Source: Kiritimatiellia bacterium (lineage in GTDB: Bacteria; Verrucomicrobiota; Kiritimatiellia; CAIVKH01). From it: a stretch of 64,000 bases of DNA. Location of the stretch: NCBI GenBank assembly GCA_023953695.1, contig JAMLJG010000007.1:47242-111241 (forward strand), written 5' to 3'. The position numbers and the translations under genes are program-made. The notes under the pieces were generated by a model that was not told where the DNA came from, did no database searches, and worked only from the letters and a program-made list of their open reading frames with translations. Every line of letters starts with the position of its first letter. Position 1 is the first letter of the stretch. Of this stretch, positions 24,954 to 34,164 are shown piece after piece.

Positions 24954-25882
24954 GTGTGTCGTCGCGATCCTCGAAGCCTGCGGTGGATGTGGTCATCGTG
25001 GGGTCTATTGGCATTGATACCGTTGAGACGCCTCATGCGCGGCGAGAGAGCGTTTTGGGTGGTTCGGCGAGCTATGCCTGTGCGGCGGCATCCTTCTTTT
25101 CGCGCGTGGGCATGGTGGGCGTGGTGGGGACGGACTTTCCCAAGGCCTACCACAATCTCTACAAGAAGTTTGGGGTCAACACGGAGGGGCTTCAGGTTGT
25201 GCCGGGGCAGACCTTCCGGTGGAGCGGTGTCTATGAAGCGAATATGGACAATCGCCGGACGTTGAGCACCGAGCTGAATGTATTTGCGTCGTTTTCGCCG
25301 AAGCTGCCGGAGTCATATCGTGCGGCGCCGTATTTGTTTTTAGCGAACATTTCACCTTCGCTGCAGATGCATGTTCTCGATCAGATGAAGCGGCCGCGCT
25401 TTGTGTTGCTCGATACGATGGATCTGTGGATCAACACGGCGCGCGATGCGTTGCGCGATGTGATTCGGCGTGTGGACATGGTGACGATGAATGAGTTTGA
25501 GGCCCGTCATTTTACAGGTCGGCACAATCTCATCAGCGCGGCGCGCCAGTTGCTCGAGTTAGGGCCGAAGTACGTTTGTATCAAGAAGGGGGAGCACGGG
25601 AGTCTTCTCTTCACGCGCGATTCCATTTCGTTGTTGCCTGCATTTCTGATCGAGAATGTTCAGGATCCGACCGGTGCGGGCGACACCTTTGCCGGTGGAT
25701 TTATCGGTTCGTTGGCGAAGGGCGGCGCGATCAATAGGAAGGCGATTGTTCGCGCGATGCTCTACGGAAGTGTCGCCGCGTCATTCGGCGTCGAGGACTT
25801 TAGTCTCGATCGCCTCGCCAAGCTGAAGCGGGCTCAACTGAATCAGCGGGTTCGGCAATTTCAGCGGATGCTTGCCGGTTAG
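24950..25882 (+). CDS. PfkB/ribokinase-family sugar kinase
   Basis: 310-aa kinase of the PfkB family. The N-terminal glycine motif is GGSASYACAAASFFSRVGMVG. The C-terminal signature QDPTGAGDTFAGGFIGSLA carries the catalytic Asp of the anion hole. Four-base overlap with gmhA suggests they act on the same route, which would make a heptose- or related sugar-phosphate kinase plausible. The sequence is not clearly HldE, and there is no cytidylyltransferase domain. Substrate unassigned. Confidence 0.85.
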   Translation: MSVSSRSSKPAVDVVIVGSIGIDTVETPHARRESVLGGSASYACAAASFFSRVGMVGVVGTDFPKAYHNLYKKFGVNTEGLQVVPGQTFRWSGVYEANMDNRRTLSTELNVFASFSPKLPESYRAAPYLFLANISPSLQMHVLDQMKRPRFVLLDTMDLWINTARDALRDVIRRVDMVTMNEFEARHFTGRHNLISAARQLLELGPKYVCIKKGEHGSLLFTRDSISLLPAFLIENVQDPTGAGDTFAGGFIGSLAKGGAINRKAIVRAMLYGSVAASFGVEDFSLDRLAKLKRAQLNQRVRQFQRMLAG

Positions 25883-25986
25883 CATTCCAGCTGTTTTCCC
25901 GCGTCATTTTTGTGTTCGCGTCCGGAGTCGAGTTCGCTGCAATTTCCACACCCGCGCGAGCGGCGCTGTGTTCGCGAGCGAAACGC

Positions 25987-26904
25987 CTATTGGCGAAAGC
26001 CCTGCGAAGTTGAATAGCGGGCGAGGCGGCGTCCCGTGGCGGTATCCTTGATTTCGATCCACGCGGTGGGAGAACTGCGCATCGCGGCGCTGTGTTCGGC
26101 GAGCACACGGCTGAGGCCTTCGCGAACTGCGGGGTGCGTGCCCACCCAAATGCCGCGCGGCAGATGGGCCGTGCTCAACTGAGGGTCGTAGTCTGTGAGC
26201 AGGTCGCGATTGAGCAGTTGCTTGATTACCGGGGAGTTGTCCTCCTTCGGTGCATTGGGAATGGGTCGGGTGGCGAGGCCGTTCAACCAGAAGGATTCCT
26301 GGACTCCTTGCGCGGAGACTCTGATCCACGGTCCCTGCTGGTCAGTCACTTCGAGCAGGGTTCCGCGGGTGAGTTCTGGCACATTAGCGCGTTGGAACCG
26401 ATCACCGGGACCCTTGCGGGGGGTAATCGAGTCCGCGATGCTGTAACGTTTGGAGCCAACCAGCGGGGTCGCGGCATGCTTGTCAACGCGAGGGGTTAGC
26501 TCGGCCTCAATCTCCCCGAGCGCCTGGTGGCGGGCAAAAGCATCGGCATAGACGCGATGCAGGGAGTCCTTGTCAATGGAGCTGCGCGCGATGTTGACAT
26601 CGTTCGTTCCGTCTCGCAGGACGATCTCAGAAGAAGTCCACAGGCGGACCTCCCCGCCCACATACGAGCCATCGGTTAGGTGCACCCAGAGATAGTCGCC
26701 CATCTCCGGCGCTTCGAATTGGGCGAGGTAGCGACGCCAGGCTTGTTCATATTCGCGCTGGCGGTCGGGGTTGGAGTATTCTTGCCCAGGTTCAGGGGGC
26801 TGCTCCACTGGCGCGGGCGGGAGCGACGGTTCGGGTCTCTTGCATCCCGGAAGGACAGAAAAGGCCAGCAATAGCGCAACAAATGCGGTCACTATGCAGT
26901 TCAT
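25987..26904 (-). CDS. Lipoprotein with SH3-like domain
   Basis: 305-aa predicted lipoprotein. The signal peptide ends at a lipobox (LLLAFSVLPGC), followed by a Pro/Glu-rich linker. An N-terminal module (WVHLTDGSYVGGEVRLWTSS) looks like a short beta domain. A bacterial SH3-type segment follows (SITPRKGPGDRFQRANVPEL, then TRGTLLEVTDQQGPWIRVSA). The last third (WIEIKDTATGRRLARYS) is unrecognised. SH3b domains usually contact peptidoglycan or proteins in the envelope. Divergent from ilvD and convergent with the sugar kinase; the 104 bp at its 3' side hold nothing I can name. Confidence 0.75.
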   Translation of the reverse strand: MNCIVTAFVALLLAFSVLPGCKRPEPSLPPAPVEQPPEPGQEYSNPDRQREYEQAWRRYLAQFEAPEMGDYLWVHLTDGSYVGGEVRLWTSSEIVLRDGTNDVNIARSSIDKDSLHRVYADAFARHQALGEIEAELTPRVDKHAATPLVGSKRYSIADSITPRKGPGDRFQRANVPELTRGTLLEVTDQQGPWIRVSAQGVQESFWLNGLATRPIPNAPKEDNSPVIKQLLNRDLLTDYDPQLSTAHLPRGIWVGTHPAVREGLSRVLAEHSAAMRSSPTAWIEIKDTATGRRLARYSTSQGFRQ

Positions 26905-26989
26905 GGACGACCTCTACCCAAAAAACTGGACGGAGGGAAGATTTTTTGTTGTTAGTGTTCATTAAAGGCCTCGTCCAAAAGGAATAGCT

Positions 26990-28714
26990 ATGAAGAACTC
27001 GAAACAGTCAGATTCATGCGGTTCGTGCGGCTGCTCTCGCCAGCATTCGGCCATCATTACCGATGGACCGGAGCGCGCGGCGAGTCGCGCCATGCTGCAT
27101 GCTGTCGGCTTTACGGACAAGGATTTCAAGAAGCCCCAGATTGGCGTCGCCTCGACGTGGAGCATGGTGACGCCTTGCAACATGCACATTGACAAGCTGG
27201 CGCGCTATGCGGCGCAAGGGGTGGATGCTGCGGGCGGCAAGGCAGTGATCTTTGGAACGATCACCATTTCCGACGGCATCTCGATGGGGACGGAGGGCAT
27301 GAAGTATTCGCTCGTCTCTCGAGAGGTGATTGCCGATTCGATTGAGGCGGTTGTGGGGTGCGAAGGGTTCGACGGATTTGTGGCGATTGGCGGGTGCGAC
27401 AAGAATATGCCGGGCTGCCTGATGGCGATGGCGCGGCTGAACCGGCCGTCGGTGTTTGTTTATGGCGGCACCATTTTGCCCGGTATTCACAAGGGGAAGA
27501 AGGTGGACATTGTGTCGGTGTTTGAAGCCGTTGGCGCTCATGCGCGCGGCGACATTAGCGACCGCGAGTTGAGCGAGATTGAGAAGTGTGCGATTCCGGG
27601 ACCGGGTTCGTGTGGCGGCATGTACACCGCGAACACGATGGCGTCTGCCATCGAGGCATTGGGGTTGAGTTTGCCGAATAGCTCTGCGCAGGCGGCGATT
27701 TCGCCTGCGAAGCGCGAGGATTGTCGCGCAGCGGGTCGGGCCGTTCTGCAGATGATTCAGCGCGGGATCAAACCGCGCGATATTTTGACTCGCGAGGCGT
27801 TTGAAAATGCGATCACGCTGGCGATGGCGCTTGGAGGCTCGACCAATGCCGTCCTGCACTTGCTCGCCATTGCGCATTCGGCCGATGTGAAGTTGACGCT
27901 CGATGATTTCACACGCATCGGCAAGCGCACGCCGGTTCTGGCCGATTTGAAGCCGAGTGGGCGCTTTGTGATGGCCGAGCTGGTGAAGATCGGGGGAACC
28001 GTTCCGCTCATGAAGCTCTTGATTGAGGAGGGGCTGATGCGGGGCGATTGCCTCACGGTGACCGGGAAGACTCTTTGGGAGAACGTGCGGGGGGCCAAGC
28101 CCTATCCGAAGAACCAAGAGGTTGTCCGTCCGTTCTCCAATCCCGTCAAGAAGGATGGGCATTTGGTGGTGTTGCGCGGCAATTTGGCTCCGGAGGGAGC
28201 GGTTGCCAAGATTTCCGGCAAGGAAGGGCTCCGCTTTGATGGGCACGCGATTGTCTTTGAATCGGAAGAAACCGCGCTCAAAGCCATTCTTGGCGGCAAG
28301 GTGAAGAAGGGGCATGTCATTGTGATTCGCTATGAAGGACCTCGCGGGGGCCCGGGGATGCGCGAGATGCTGTCGCCAACCTCTGCGGTGATGGGTGAGG
28401 GATTGGGCAATGACGTGGCGCTGATTACCGATGGCCGCTTTTCGGGTGGCAGCCATGGTTTTGTGGTCGGGCACATCACGCCGGAGGCGTATGAAGGAGG
28501 CTTGATTGCGATTGTGAAGAATGGCGATCCGATCAGTATTGATGCGGAGAAGCAGACGCTCACCTTGGGGCTTCCCAAGTCTGAGATCAATCGTCGCCTC
28601 AAAGCGTGGAAGCGGCCCAAGCCGCGCTATCTTCGCGGCGCACTGGCCAAATATGCTGCGCATGTTTCTTCCGCCTCGCAGGGCGCGGTGACCGACGCGA
28701 ACCTATCGCTGTAG
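26990..28714 (+). CDS. ilvD: Dihydroxy-acid dehydratase
   Basis: Iron-sulfur enzyme of branched-chain amino-acid synthesis; 574 aa. AAGGA precedes the ATG by six bases. Cluster and metal motifs are [17 protein letters not shown] and [18 protein letters not shown], plus [15 protein letters not shown]. The C-terminal domain ends with [20 protein letters not shown]. Unusual: the first 20 residues carry an extra Cys cluster (CGSCGC) ahead of the conserved [18 protein letters not shown] start. No other ilv gene lies nearby. Confidence 0.96.
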   Translation: MKNSKQSDSCGSCGCSRQHSAIITDGPERAASRAMLHAVGFTDKDFKKPQIGVASTWSMVTPCNMHIDKLARYAAQGVDAAGGKAVIFGTITISDGISMGTEGMKYSLVSREVIADSIEAVVGCEGFDGFVAIGGCDKNMPGCLMAMARLNRPSVFVYGGTILPGIHKGKKVDIVSVFEAVGAHARGDISDRELSEIEKCAIPGPGSCGGMYTANTMASAIEALGLSLPNSSAQAAISPAKREDCRAAGRAVLQMIQRGIKPRDILTREAFENAITLAMALGGSTNAVLHLLAIAHSADVKLTLDDFTRIGKRTPVLADLKPSGRFVMAELVKIGGTVPLMKLLIEEGLMRGDCLTVTGKTLWENVRGAKPYPKNQEVVRPFSNPVKKDGHLVVLRGNLAPEGAVAKISGKEGLRFDGHAIVFESEETALKAILGGKVKKGHVIVIRYEGPRGGPGMREMLSPTSAVMGEGLGNDVALITDGRFSGGSHGFVVGHITPEAYEGGLIAIVKNGDPISIDAEKQTLTLGLPKSEINRRLKAWKRPKPRYLRGALAKYAAHVSSASQGAVTDANLSL

Positions 28715-28744
28715 AGGTGGGGAGGGGTGACTGGAGTTAAGTAG

Positions 28745-28824
28745 ACCCGCCTTTTCAGGCGAGAGAAATACTTAAAAATTGACTCAATTCACCCCTTGAT
28801 CCCTAGGCGGGTACTGAATATATT
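28745..28824 (+). promoter_or_regulatory. Promoter and inverted repeat before the PilZ gene
   Basis: TTGATC (28796-28801), exactly 17 bp and TATATT (28819-28824) form a good sigma70-type promoter. The spacer contains AGGCGGGT (28805-28812), the perfect reverse complement of ACCCGCCT at 28745-28752. The upstream arm also forms a local 5-bp hairpin, CGCCT/AGGCG (28749-28762). An operator pair is possible. Confidence 0.5.
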
Positions 28825-28854
28825 TACCAGTAAGTATGGGCAGAGGGACTCGCA

Positions 28855-29301
28855 ATGGTACGTAGAGAAGCATGGCGGCAATCGGATGGCAGGCGGAATA
28901 TCCGTCATGTATCGGAGATGCCGATTCAGGTTCAGCCGGGCGACTCGACCGGCTCGTTGCTTGATGGTCGCCTTCGCGATATCGGGCAGGGTGGGGTTGG
29001 TTTGACCAGTGGAACACCGCTACAGCCAGGCGCGACCTGCACGTTGCAGTTTCCTGTTTTGAACTATCCGAATGCCATTCTCGGACGTGTGGTTTGGTGC
29101 AAGCCGGAAGACTCGGGCTATTCGGCGGGCCTTCAATTTATTGAGTCTGCGCCCTATTCCCATGCGCGGCTCGTTGTGGACATTTGCCATATTGAGTTCT
29201 ATCGGCGGGACCAGCGCGCTCGTTTGGGGCGCGAGCTGAATCACGCCGAGGCGACTCATGAGTGGCGCCAGCGCGCTGCGGCGAGCCCGGCTGCGCGATA
29301 G
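28855..29301 (+). CDS. PilZ-domain protein
   Basis: 148-aa protein with a PilZ-type beta barrel, a fold that often binds cyclic di-GMP. Seen: RRNIRHVSEMPIQV near the N-terminus, where the RxxxR switch usually sits (here RRNIR), then GSLLDGRLRDIGQGGVGLTS, the D/NxSxxG-type strand in modified form (DIGQGG), and AILGRVVWCKPEDSGYSAGL, ending in the usual GLQFIE. Because the SxxG serine is replaced, nucleotide binding is uncertain. GAGGG lies seven bases before the ATG. It has its own promoter. Confidence 0.82.
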   Translation: MVRREAWRQSDGRRNIRHVSEMPIQVQPGDSTGSLLDGRLRDIGQGGVGLTSGTPLQPGATCTLQFPVLNYPNAILGRVVWCKPEDSGYSAGLQFIESAPYSHARLVVDICHIEFYRRDQRARLGRELNHAEATHEWRQRAAASPAAR

Positions 29302-29332
29302 GCAACGACTTTTCTCGAATCTTTCCCTCAGG

Positions 29333-30553
29333 TCAGGAGGGGGTGTCCTGTTCCAGGACGATCCACGCCTCTTCGAATCCGCCAGTGGGCAGTTGCGCGC
29401 GGCGACTATTCGGAGTGTCCGCAAGACGAATCCACGGGCATCCACTGAGGAGCGCCCGAACAGCGGCCGCCAATTGGATGGTGGCCAGTGTGCGGCCGGG
29501 ACAAATGTGTGGGCCCGCGCCATAGACAATGTTCTTGGGCGCGCTTCGTTCCGGTTCGAATGAGTCGGGGTTTGGAAATACACGCGGATCGCGTCCGGCA
29601 TCGGCCCAATGCAAGATCACCTTTGCCTTGGCGGGGATTTGTTGGCCGCTCAGTTTGACGGGGCAGGTGGTTATTCGGCGATTGGTGAGAAACGGATCGT
29701 CTATGCGAAGCAGCTCATCAATGCCGCGGATCAGGGCGTGGCGATCGCTCAGACGATTCCGCATTTCGCATTGGATTTCCGGACGCGATGCGATTTGGTG
29801 GGCGATGACGCCGACGGAGTCAGCGATGGATCCCAAGTCGCCAGCGACCCAATTTCGCAGGATGGAAATGCGCTCTTTGTCTGTGAGGAGCCGCCGTCCC
29901 TCTGCGCTGTCTGGGTCCTCGACGCGGACAGCGAGCAGATCGGACATGGCGTCGGTCCATGTGCCGCCTTGTGGTGCGGGGCCCCTGTGTCGTTCGATTT
30001 CGTCCTGGACCATGGCGTCGAATCGCGCCGCTCCAAGGGCGAGGCGCTTGAGGTCATTGGTTCGTGCGGCTTCGCGATGGTCCTTCATCCAATCGAGGAG
30101 GGGCTGCTCGAGTTCAGGTGCCCAGCCGAGCCATCCACATTGTGCGCGCACGGCAAGACGAGAGCCGAGGCGCGAAATGATTTCAATCGGGCTGGAGCGG
30201 GGGAGTCCGCTGACAAGCGTTTCGGCGACATATTCGAAGAGTGGCTGATAGCCATTTACTCGCTGCGGGTTCAGAAACTGCTCAATCAGGTTGCGAAACC
30301 GGCGGTGTTCATCGCCGTCTAGTCCATTCGGAATCTGGAGATGTCGAGAGACACGGCTGGAGAATCGCTCGGGATCCGATGCGCATGCGATAACTTCTGC
30401 ATGTCCGTGGACAACCCAGACATCGCCGGGATCACGCGTCAGAGGTGAAAATGTGCTCGGGTTAGGTGGCGTGTTCTTTCCGGCGTTCATGAGGCAGCCA
30501 CCGGTTGCCGGGCAGAAAGATGGAGTTCGCGCCGCAATGAAGTTCTCATTCAA
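29333..30553 (-). CDS. Cytochrome P450
   Basis: Heme-thiolate oxygenase, 406 aa, with no membrane anchor, as usual for bacteria. The heme-ligand loop is YGAGPHICPGRTLA (Cys in HICPG; Tyr replaces the usual Phe). The ExxR pair is ELLR in GIDELLRIDDPF. The I-helix reads NWVAGDLGSIADSVG, so the usual acid/threonine pair (AGxET/DT) is missing; this occurs in some bacterial subfamilies. No ferredoxin or reductase gene is near. The start at 30553 (MNENFIAARTPSF) is open; MNAGKNTPP at 30490 is an alternative. Substrate unknown. Confidence 0.92.
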   Translation of the reverse strand: MNENFIAARTPSFCPATGGCLMNAGKNTPPNPSTFSPLTRDPGDVWVVHGHAEVIACASDPERFSSRVSRHLQIPNGLDGDEHRRFRNLIEQFLNPQRVNGYQPLFEYVAETLVSGLPRSSPIEIISRLGSRLAVRAQCGWLGWAPELEQPLLDWMKDHREAARTNDLKRLALGAARFDAMVQDEIERHRGPAPQGGTWTDAMSDLLAVRVEDPDSAEGRRLLTDKERISILRNWVAGDLGSIADSVGVIAHQIASRPEIQCEMRNRLSDRHALIRGIDELLRIDDPFLTNRRITTCPVKLSGQQIPAKAKVILHWADAGRDPRVFPNPDSFEPERSAPKNIVYGAGPHICPGRTLATIQLAAAVRALLSGCPWIRLADTPNSRRAQLPTGGFEEAWIVLEQDTPS

Positions 30554-30667
30554 CTGACGTACTACAAGTGCCCGCAGGCGGCAAGCAAGATAATCTTAAC
30601 TGATTAAGGTATCTTTCCAGAGGATCGTTTTGGGGCTCGTTTGTGGAGGTCTATCGCGAGGGCTGAA

Positions 30668-32953
30668 TTACGCGAATTTGCCTGCTTCGATGACCTTTTG
30701 AAGGAAATTTTTTTCTGAAAGCGTCTTGAAGCTGGTTTTGCTCGGCAACTTCGCAAATTTCAGGGGTTTTGCCTTGGGTAATTTTGCGCCTTTCAGCGGT
30801 TTCCCAGTCCACTGTCCGTTCAGTCCGATTGTGGTCTCTTTTTCACCCGCGACGATGGTGAGGTTGTCTCCGTGTTTCATGGATTGGCGAGTGGTGATGA
30901 GTTTGCCGAAGGACTCGCTGGTGAATTCGATGGTGAGGGGGACGGTGGGGCCCTCGAGGAGGAGCAAGAACACTTCTTTCCCGTGTTGCCTTGTGAAGGT
31001 GACGTGGAGGCGGCCATCGCGGCCGAACGGATAGGTGGCGCTAAAGCGTGTCCAATCGGTGGGAATGCGAGGGTTCAGCCGCAGGGTCTGATCCAAGAGG
31101 CGAGGTTGGAATCCGCCGAAATCCTGGTATCCATTGCGAGCGAATTCGGATGTGCTCCAGGCCTGTTGCCAGGTTCCGGAGAGGACGATTTTTCCTTTTG
31201 CGTCGGGCAGCGCCTCGACGAGTTCGCTCATGCCGCCGAGGCAGCCGAGGTGCAGTATTTGATTCACAAGGTGTCGCGTGAGTTGCCAGGCGAGCGGCGC
31301 TTGGCGGAGCTGGCAAAGTGCGGTGATGGTGAATCCTGCGTTCCAGCCCCAGATGGTGCCATTGTGATAGGCGGCATCGAAGAACCAGTTTTCATCGCGA
31401 TGGTGATAGGGGTGGAAATAGGGGTGGCGTGGTGTCAGGGAGCAAATCCCGTGTGGGAATAGGAGCTCGCTCACTGCATTTTCGAGGACGCGCGCTTCCA
31501 TCTTCTTATCCAGCAAATGCTCATCCATTGGGATGGTGAGCACCATCAGTTGATTGGGGCGCGCCTTGAGGTCGCGTTTGCCTTTGGCGTCAATGCGATC
31601 TGCCAGCTCTCTCTTCTTGGGGTCCCAGAAGGCCTTGGCGAAACTTTTCTTGAGCTGCGTCGCTAGCGCACGCCATTGTTTTGCGATCGCTTTGCAGCCA
31701 TTCACCTCAGCGATCTGCGCGCCGACTTGGAGCGCGGTGTGCCAAAGCGCTTGGATATCGTTGGCGCGATTGCCGCGAGCCGACCATGGCCGGTTGCCTT
31801 CGATCCGGGCGTCCATCCACGTGTCTGCGTCGTCGTGGGTGAGGAACCCTTTGGGGTCCACATAGTTCTTAATGGCGCCAGCGATGGCGAGTTTGACCAT
31901 GGGGAAGATTTCGACGGCGAACGGAAGGTCGCCCGTGTAGTGGAGATATTCTCCGATTTCGCGAATGAGCCACGGCGTGCCATCGGTGGTGTTGTAGATG
32001 ATGTCGGTGGGGCTGGCGACTCGGTTCGGCACGCGGCCATATAGAGGCGATTGGGGGTCGGTATTTTGCCAGCGAGCGAAGTTGCGAATTACTTCTTTGG
32101 CATCCTCGAATTGACCGCTGACGAGGAGGGTGCCGGGGAGTGCGATGAAGGTGTCGCGCCCCCAGTTATCTTTGAACCAAGGCAGGCCGGCCCAGATCCC
32201 TTTGCCGAACTCATCGGTGACGAGAAACAGGCTGCTGAGTTTGGCCCAGATGAGCGCGCGGTTATAGTCGGGATCATCGGTGAACAGCGCGCTGCGGGTG
32301 AGCATCTCAAAGATGGCCTGCTTGTGCTGGCGGACGCCGTCTTCTTCGCGCAAGCGGCGCGCTTGATTGAGCGCGAGTTCTGCATCGCGGCCGAAGGCGA
32401 GGTAGAGAGTGAAATCACTCTCGCTCTGTGCTGATCGGAAGATTGGAGCGAAGAGGCCGTCGCGGTCTGTGGTTCCGCTGTGTTTGAAGGGTTTGCTGGA
32501 ACTGACGGCGACATGGAGGGATCGCTCGGGGTTGCTGATGAGCATCGCGCCCTCGGCGGGATAGACGGAGACAGATTCTCGATCCAGCGCGAGCAGGGGG
32601 GCCACGGCGAGCGATTGCGGTTTGCGGCTGTAGACGCGCAGCGCAACAGCTTTTCGCTTGCGCAACAACATGAATTCTTCGCCCCAGCTCGGGCCGTGTT
32701 GGTGGCGAATGCCGTAGGGGTATAACGTTGCGCCTTCCGCGTTTGCCCGATCGTTGAATCGCTCGCCCGTCCAACTCATAAAATCGCGATAGAGCGCGCG
32801 TCGCTTGAGAATGTAGCCTGCGCCCTTTGCGTAGGCGTGCGTGTGGCCCTCAAAGTAGCCGGTGAGATTATCGCCGAAAAAATACTGAGCCACGCGTCCA
32901 CGTTTGACGGCGATGGCGGCCTGTTCGAAGAAGGGGTCGCGATCGAGTTTCAT
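30668..32953 (-). CDS. Glycogen debranching-type glucosidase (GH133-like)
   Basis: 761-aa protein of the amylo-alpha-1,6-glucosidase family, which removes branch residues from glycogen. The ATG at 32953 gives MKLDRDPFFEQ; the frame is open to 33034. An N-terminal beta domain (about 1-260) precedes an (alpha/alpha)6 barrel with WFKDNWGRDTFIALPG, DADTWMDARIEGNRPWSARG, and GTIWGWNAGFTITALC, each rich in the Asp/Trp residues used in this fold. A Lys/Pro-rich tail (KPLKGAKLPKAKPLKFAKLP) is unusual. The neighbours do not suggest a glycogen operon; it is 77 bp from rmuC. Confidence 0.85.
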   Translation of the reverse strand: MKLDRDPFFEQAAIAVKRGRVAQYFFGDNLTGYFEGHTHAYAKGAGYILKRRALYRDFMSWTGERFNDRANAEGATLYPYGIRHQHGPSWGEEFMLLRKRKAVALRVYSRKPQSLAVAPLLALDRESVSVYPAEGAMLISNPERSLHVAVSSSKPFKHSGTTDRDGLFAPIFRSAQSESDFTLYLAFGRDAELALNQARRLREEDGVRQHKQAIFEMLTRSALFTDDPDYNRALIWAKLSSLFLVTDEFGKGIWAGLPWFKDNWGRDTFIALPGTLLVSGQFEDAKEVIRNFARWQNTDPQSPLYGRVPNRVASPTDIIYNTTDGTPWLIREIGEYLHYTGDLPFAVEIFPMVKLAIAGAIKNYVDPKGFLTHDDADTWMDARIEGNRPWSARGNRANDIQALWHTALQVGAQIAEVNGCKAIAKQWRALATQLKKSFAKAFWDPKKRELADRIDAKGKRDLKARPNQLMVLTIPMDEHLLDKKMEARVLENAVSELLFPHGICSLTPRHPYFHPYHHRDENWFFDAAYHNGTIWGWNAGFTITALCQLRQAPLAWQLTRHLVNQILHLGCLGGMSELVEALPDAKGKIVLSGTWQQAWSTSEFARNGYQDFGGFQPRLLDQTLRLNPRIPTDWTRFSATYPFGRDGRLHVTFTRQHGKEVFLLLLEGPTVPLTIEFTSESFGKLITTRQSMKHGDNLTIVAGEKETTIGLNGQWTGKPLKGAKLPKAKPLKFAKLPSKTSFKTLSEKNFLQKVIEAGKFA

Positions 32954-33030
32954 GAGCGCATGATAGCGAGTGAGCCGTGTGAATTGAACTGCAAAGGAGC
33001 GCGATCCGAGCGCGGGTGGGCAGTGCGGCT

Positions 33031-34110
33031 TCAACCGGAAGGAGAGGATGTGGGATTCTCGTAGGCGCCTGAATCGCTGCTGATTTGCGAGATGCGCTGT
33101 TTGACATTGGCAATGTGTTTCAGCGCTTCGTCATGTTTCGCGCGCGCGTTGTCGAGATGCGTGCCTACAAGGCGAAAGCTCTCATCAAACTTTTCGAAAT
33201 CGAGCTGGGTCTGATGCAGTTGCTGGACGATGGCGCGTGCGTTTTCTTCGATGCGCAGACCTTTGAGGCCGAGCAGAATTGTTTGCAGGTAGGCGAAGAA
33301 GCTGCTGGGCGACACGGGGATTACGCGCTTCCGGATTGCGTATTCCAAGAGTGCGTTTTCGGCGTCGGAGTCATCGCCCTTGACGATGGCCTCGTAGTAC
33401 ACGTTTTCCGCTGGAATATACATCATCGCAAAATCGAAAGTGCCTTCGTCCGGGCGAATGTATTTTTCCGCGATCGCATCCACATGGCGTTTCACATCTT
33501 GAATGAATCTGCGGCGCGCCGCCTTTTTTTCGGGGGCCGTCTCCGCGCTCAGGGCGCGCCGAAAGTTCTCCAGTGGGAACTTCGCGTCCACGGGAACGAG
33601 GCCCGCATGGAGCTTGACGACTGCATCAACGATTTCTCCGCTGCGGAAGCGATGTTGGAGGGTGAAGCGCGGCGCGGGGAGGACCTGCGCGAGCAAATTG
33701 CTCAAGAAGAGTTCGCCGATGGTTCCGCGCAATTTGGGGGAGCGAAGGATGTCCTGTAGCGAGGCGATATCTTTTCCAATTTCCGCCAGGGTTTGCGTCT
33801 TCTCTGCCAGCTCGCCGAGGTTTTGTCGGACGCCGCTGATGACGTGAGCGGCGGAATCGAGTCGTTGATCCATTGCCTGCCGTGTGCCATCCAGCGATTG
33901 CACCACTTGCCCCTGCAAGGACGCGATGCTGTCGCGGAGGCTTTCCACTTGCAGCGCGAATCCGCCGACTTGCCCTTTGAGTTCAGCGAGCGCTTGCTGT
34001 TCGTCTGCCCGCTCGCGCAGCGCGCGGAGTTGCGAGCGAACCCAGAAAGCGAATCCGGCGAGGACGAGGATCAGCAGGGCGAGGAGCAGGGGAACGGGAA
34101 TGTCGGGCAT
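33031..34110 (-). CDS. rmuC: DNA recombination protein RmuC
   Basis: 359-aa RmuC-family protein, thought to limit inversions at short repeats and to carry a restriction-nuclease-like fold. An N-terminal membrane helix (VPLLLALLILVLAGFAFWV) leads into a coiled coil (to about residue 110), then the conserved core: LRGTIGELFLSNLLAQVLP, VPVDAKFPLENFRR and DEGTFDFAMMYIPAENVYYE, ending SPSSFFAYLQTILLGLKGL. Normal length and order. 54 bp separate it from the stress-protein gene. Confidence 0.92.
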   Translation of the reverse strand: MPDIPVPLLLALLILVLAGFAFWVRSQLRALRERADEQQALAELKGQVGGFALQVESLRDSIASLQGQVVQSLDGTRQAMDQRLDSAAHVISGVRQNLGELAEKTQTLAEIGKDIASLQDILRSPKLRGTIGELFLSNLLAQVLPAPRFTLQHRFRSGEIVDAVVKLHAGLVPVDAKFPLENFRRALSAETAPEKKAARRRFIQDVKRHVDAIAEKYIRPDEGTFDFAMMYIPAENVYYEAIVKGDDSDAENALLEYAIRKRVIPVSPSSFFAYLQTILLGLKGLRIEENARAIVQQLHQTQLDFEKFDESFRLVGTHLDNARAKHDEALKHIANVKQRISQISSDSGAYENPTSSPSG

Positions 34111-34164
34111 GAAGGGGAGGGCGTGGGTGGGGCGATGGGATGGGGCGTGGATGGGAGGTCTGGA

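Noticed and set aside
24950..25882. HldE heptose kinase/adenylyltransferase
   Set aside because: Only a PfkB kinase domain is present; no nucleotidyltransferase half and no HldE-specific motif that I can see.
27014..28663. Minus-strand open frame of 549 codons
   Set aside because: Exact shadow of ilvD, whose motifs are complete.
28749..28762. c-di-GMP riboswitch before the PilZ gene
   Set aside because: The leader is short and lacks the conserved GEMM core; only a small hairpin is present.
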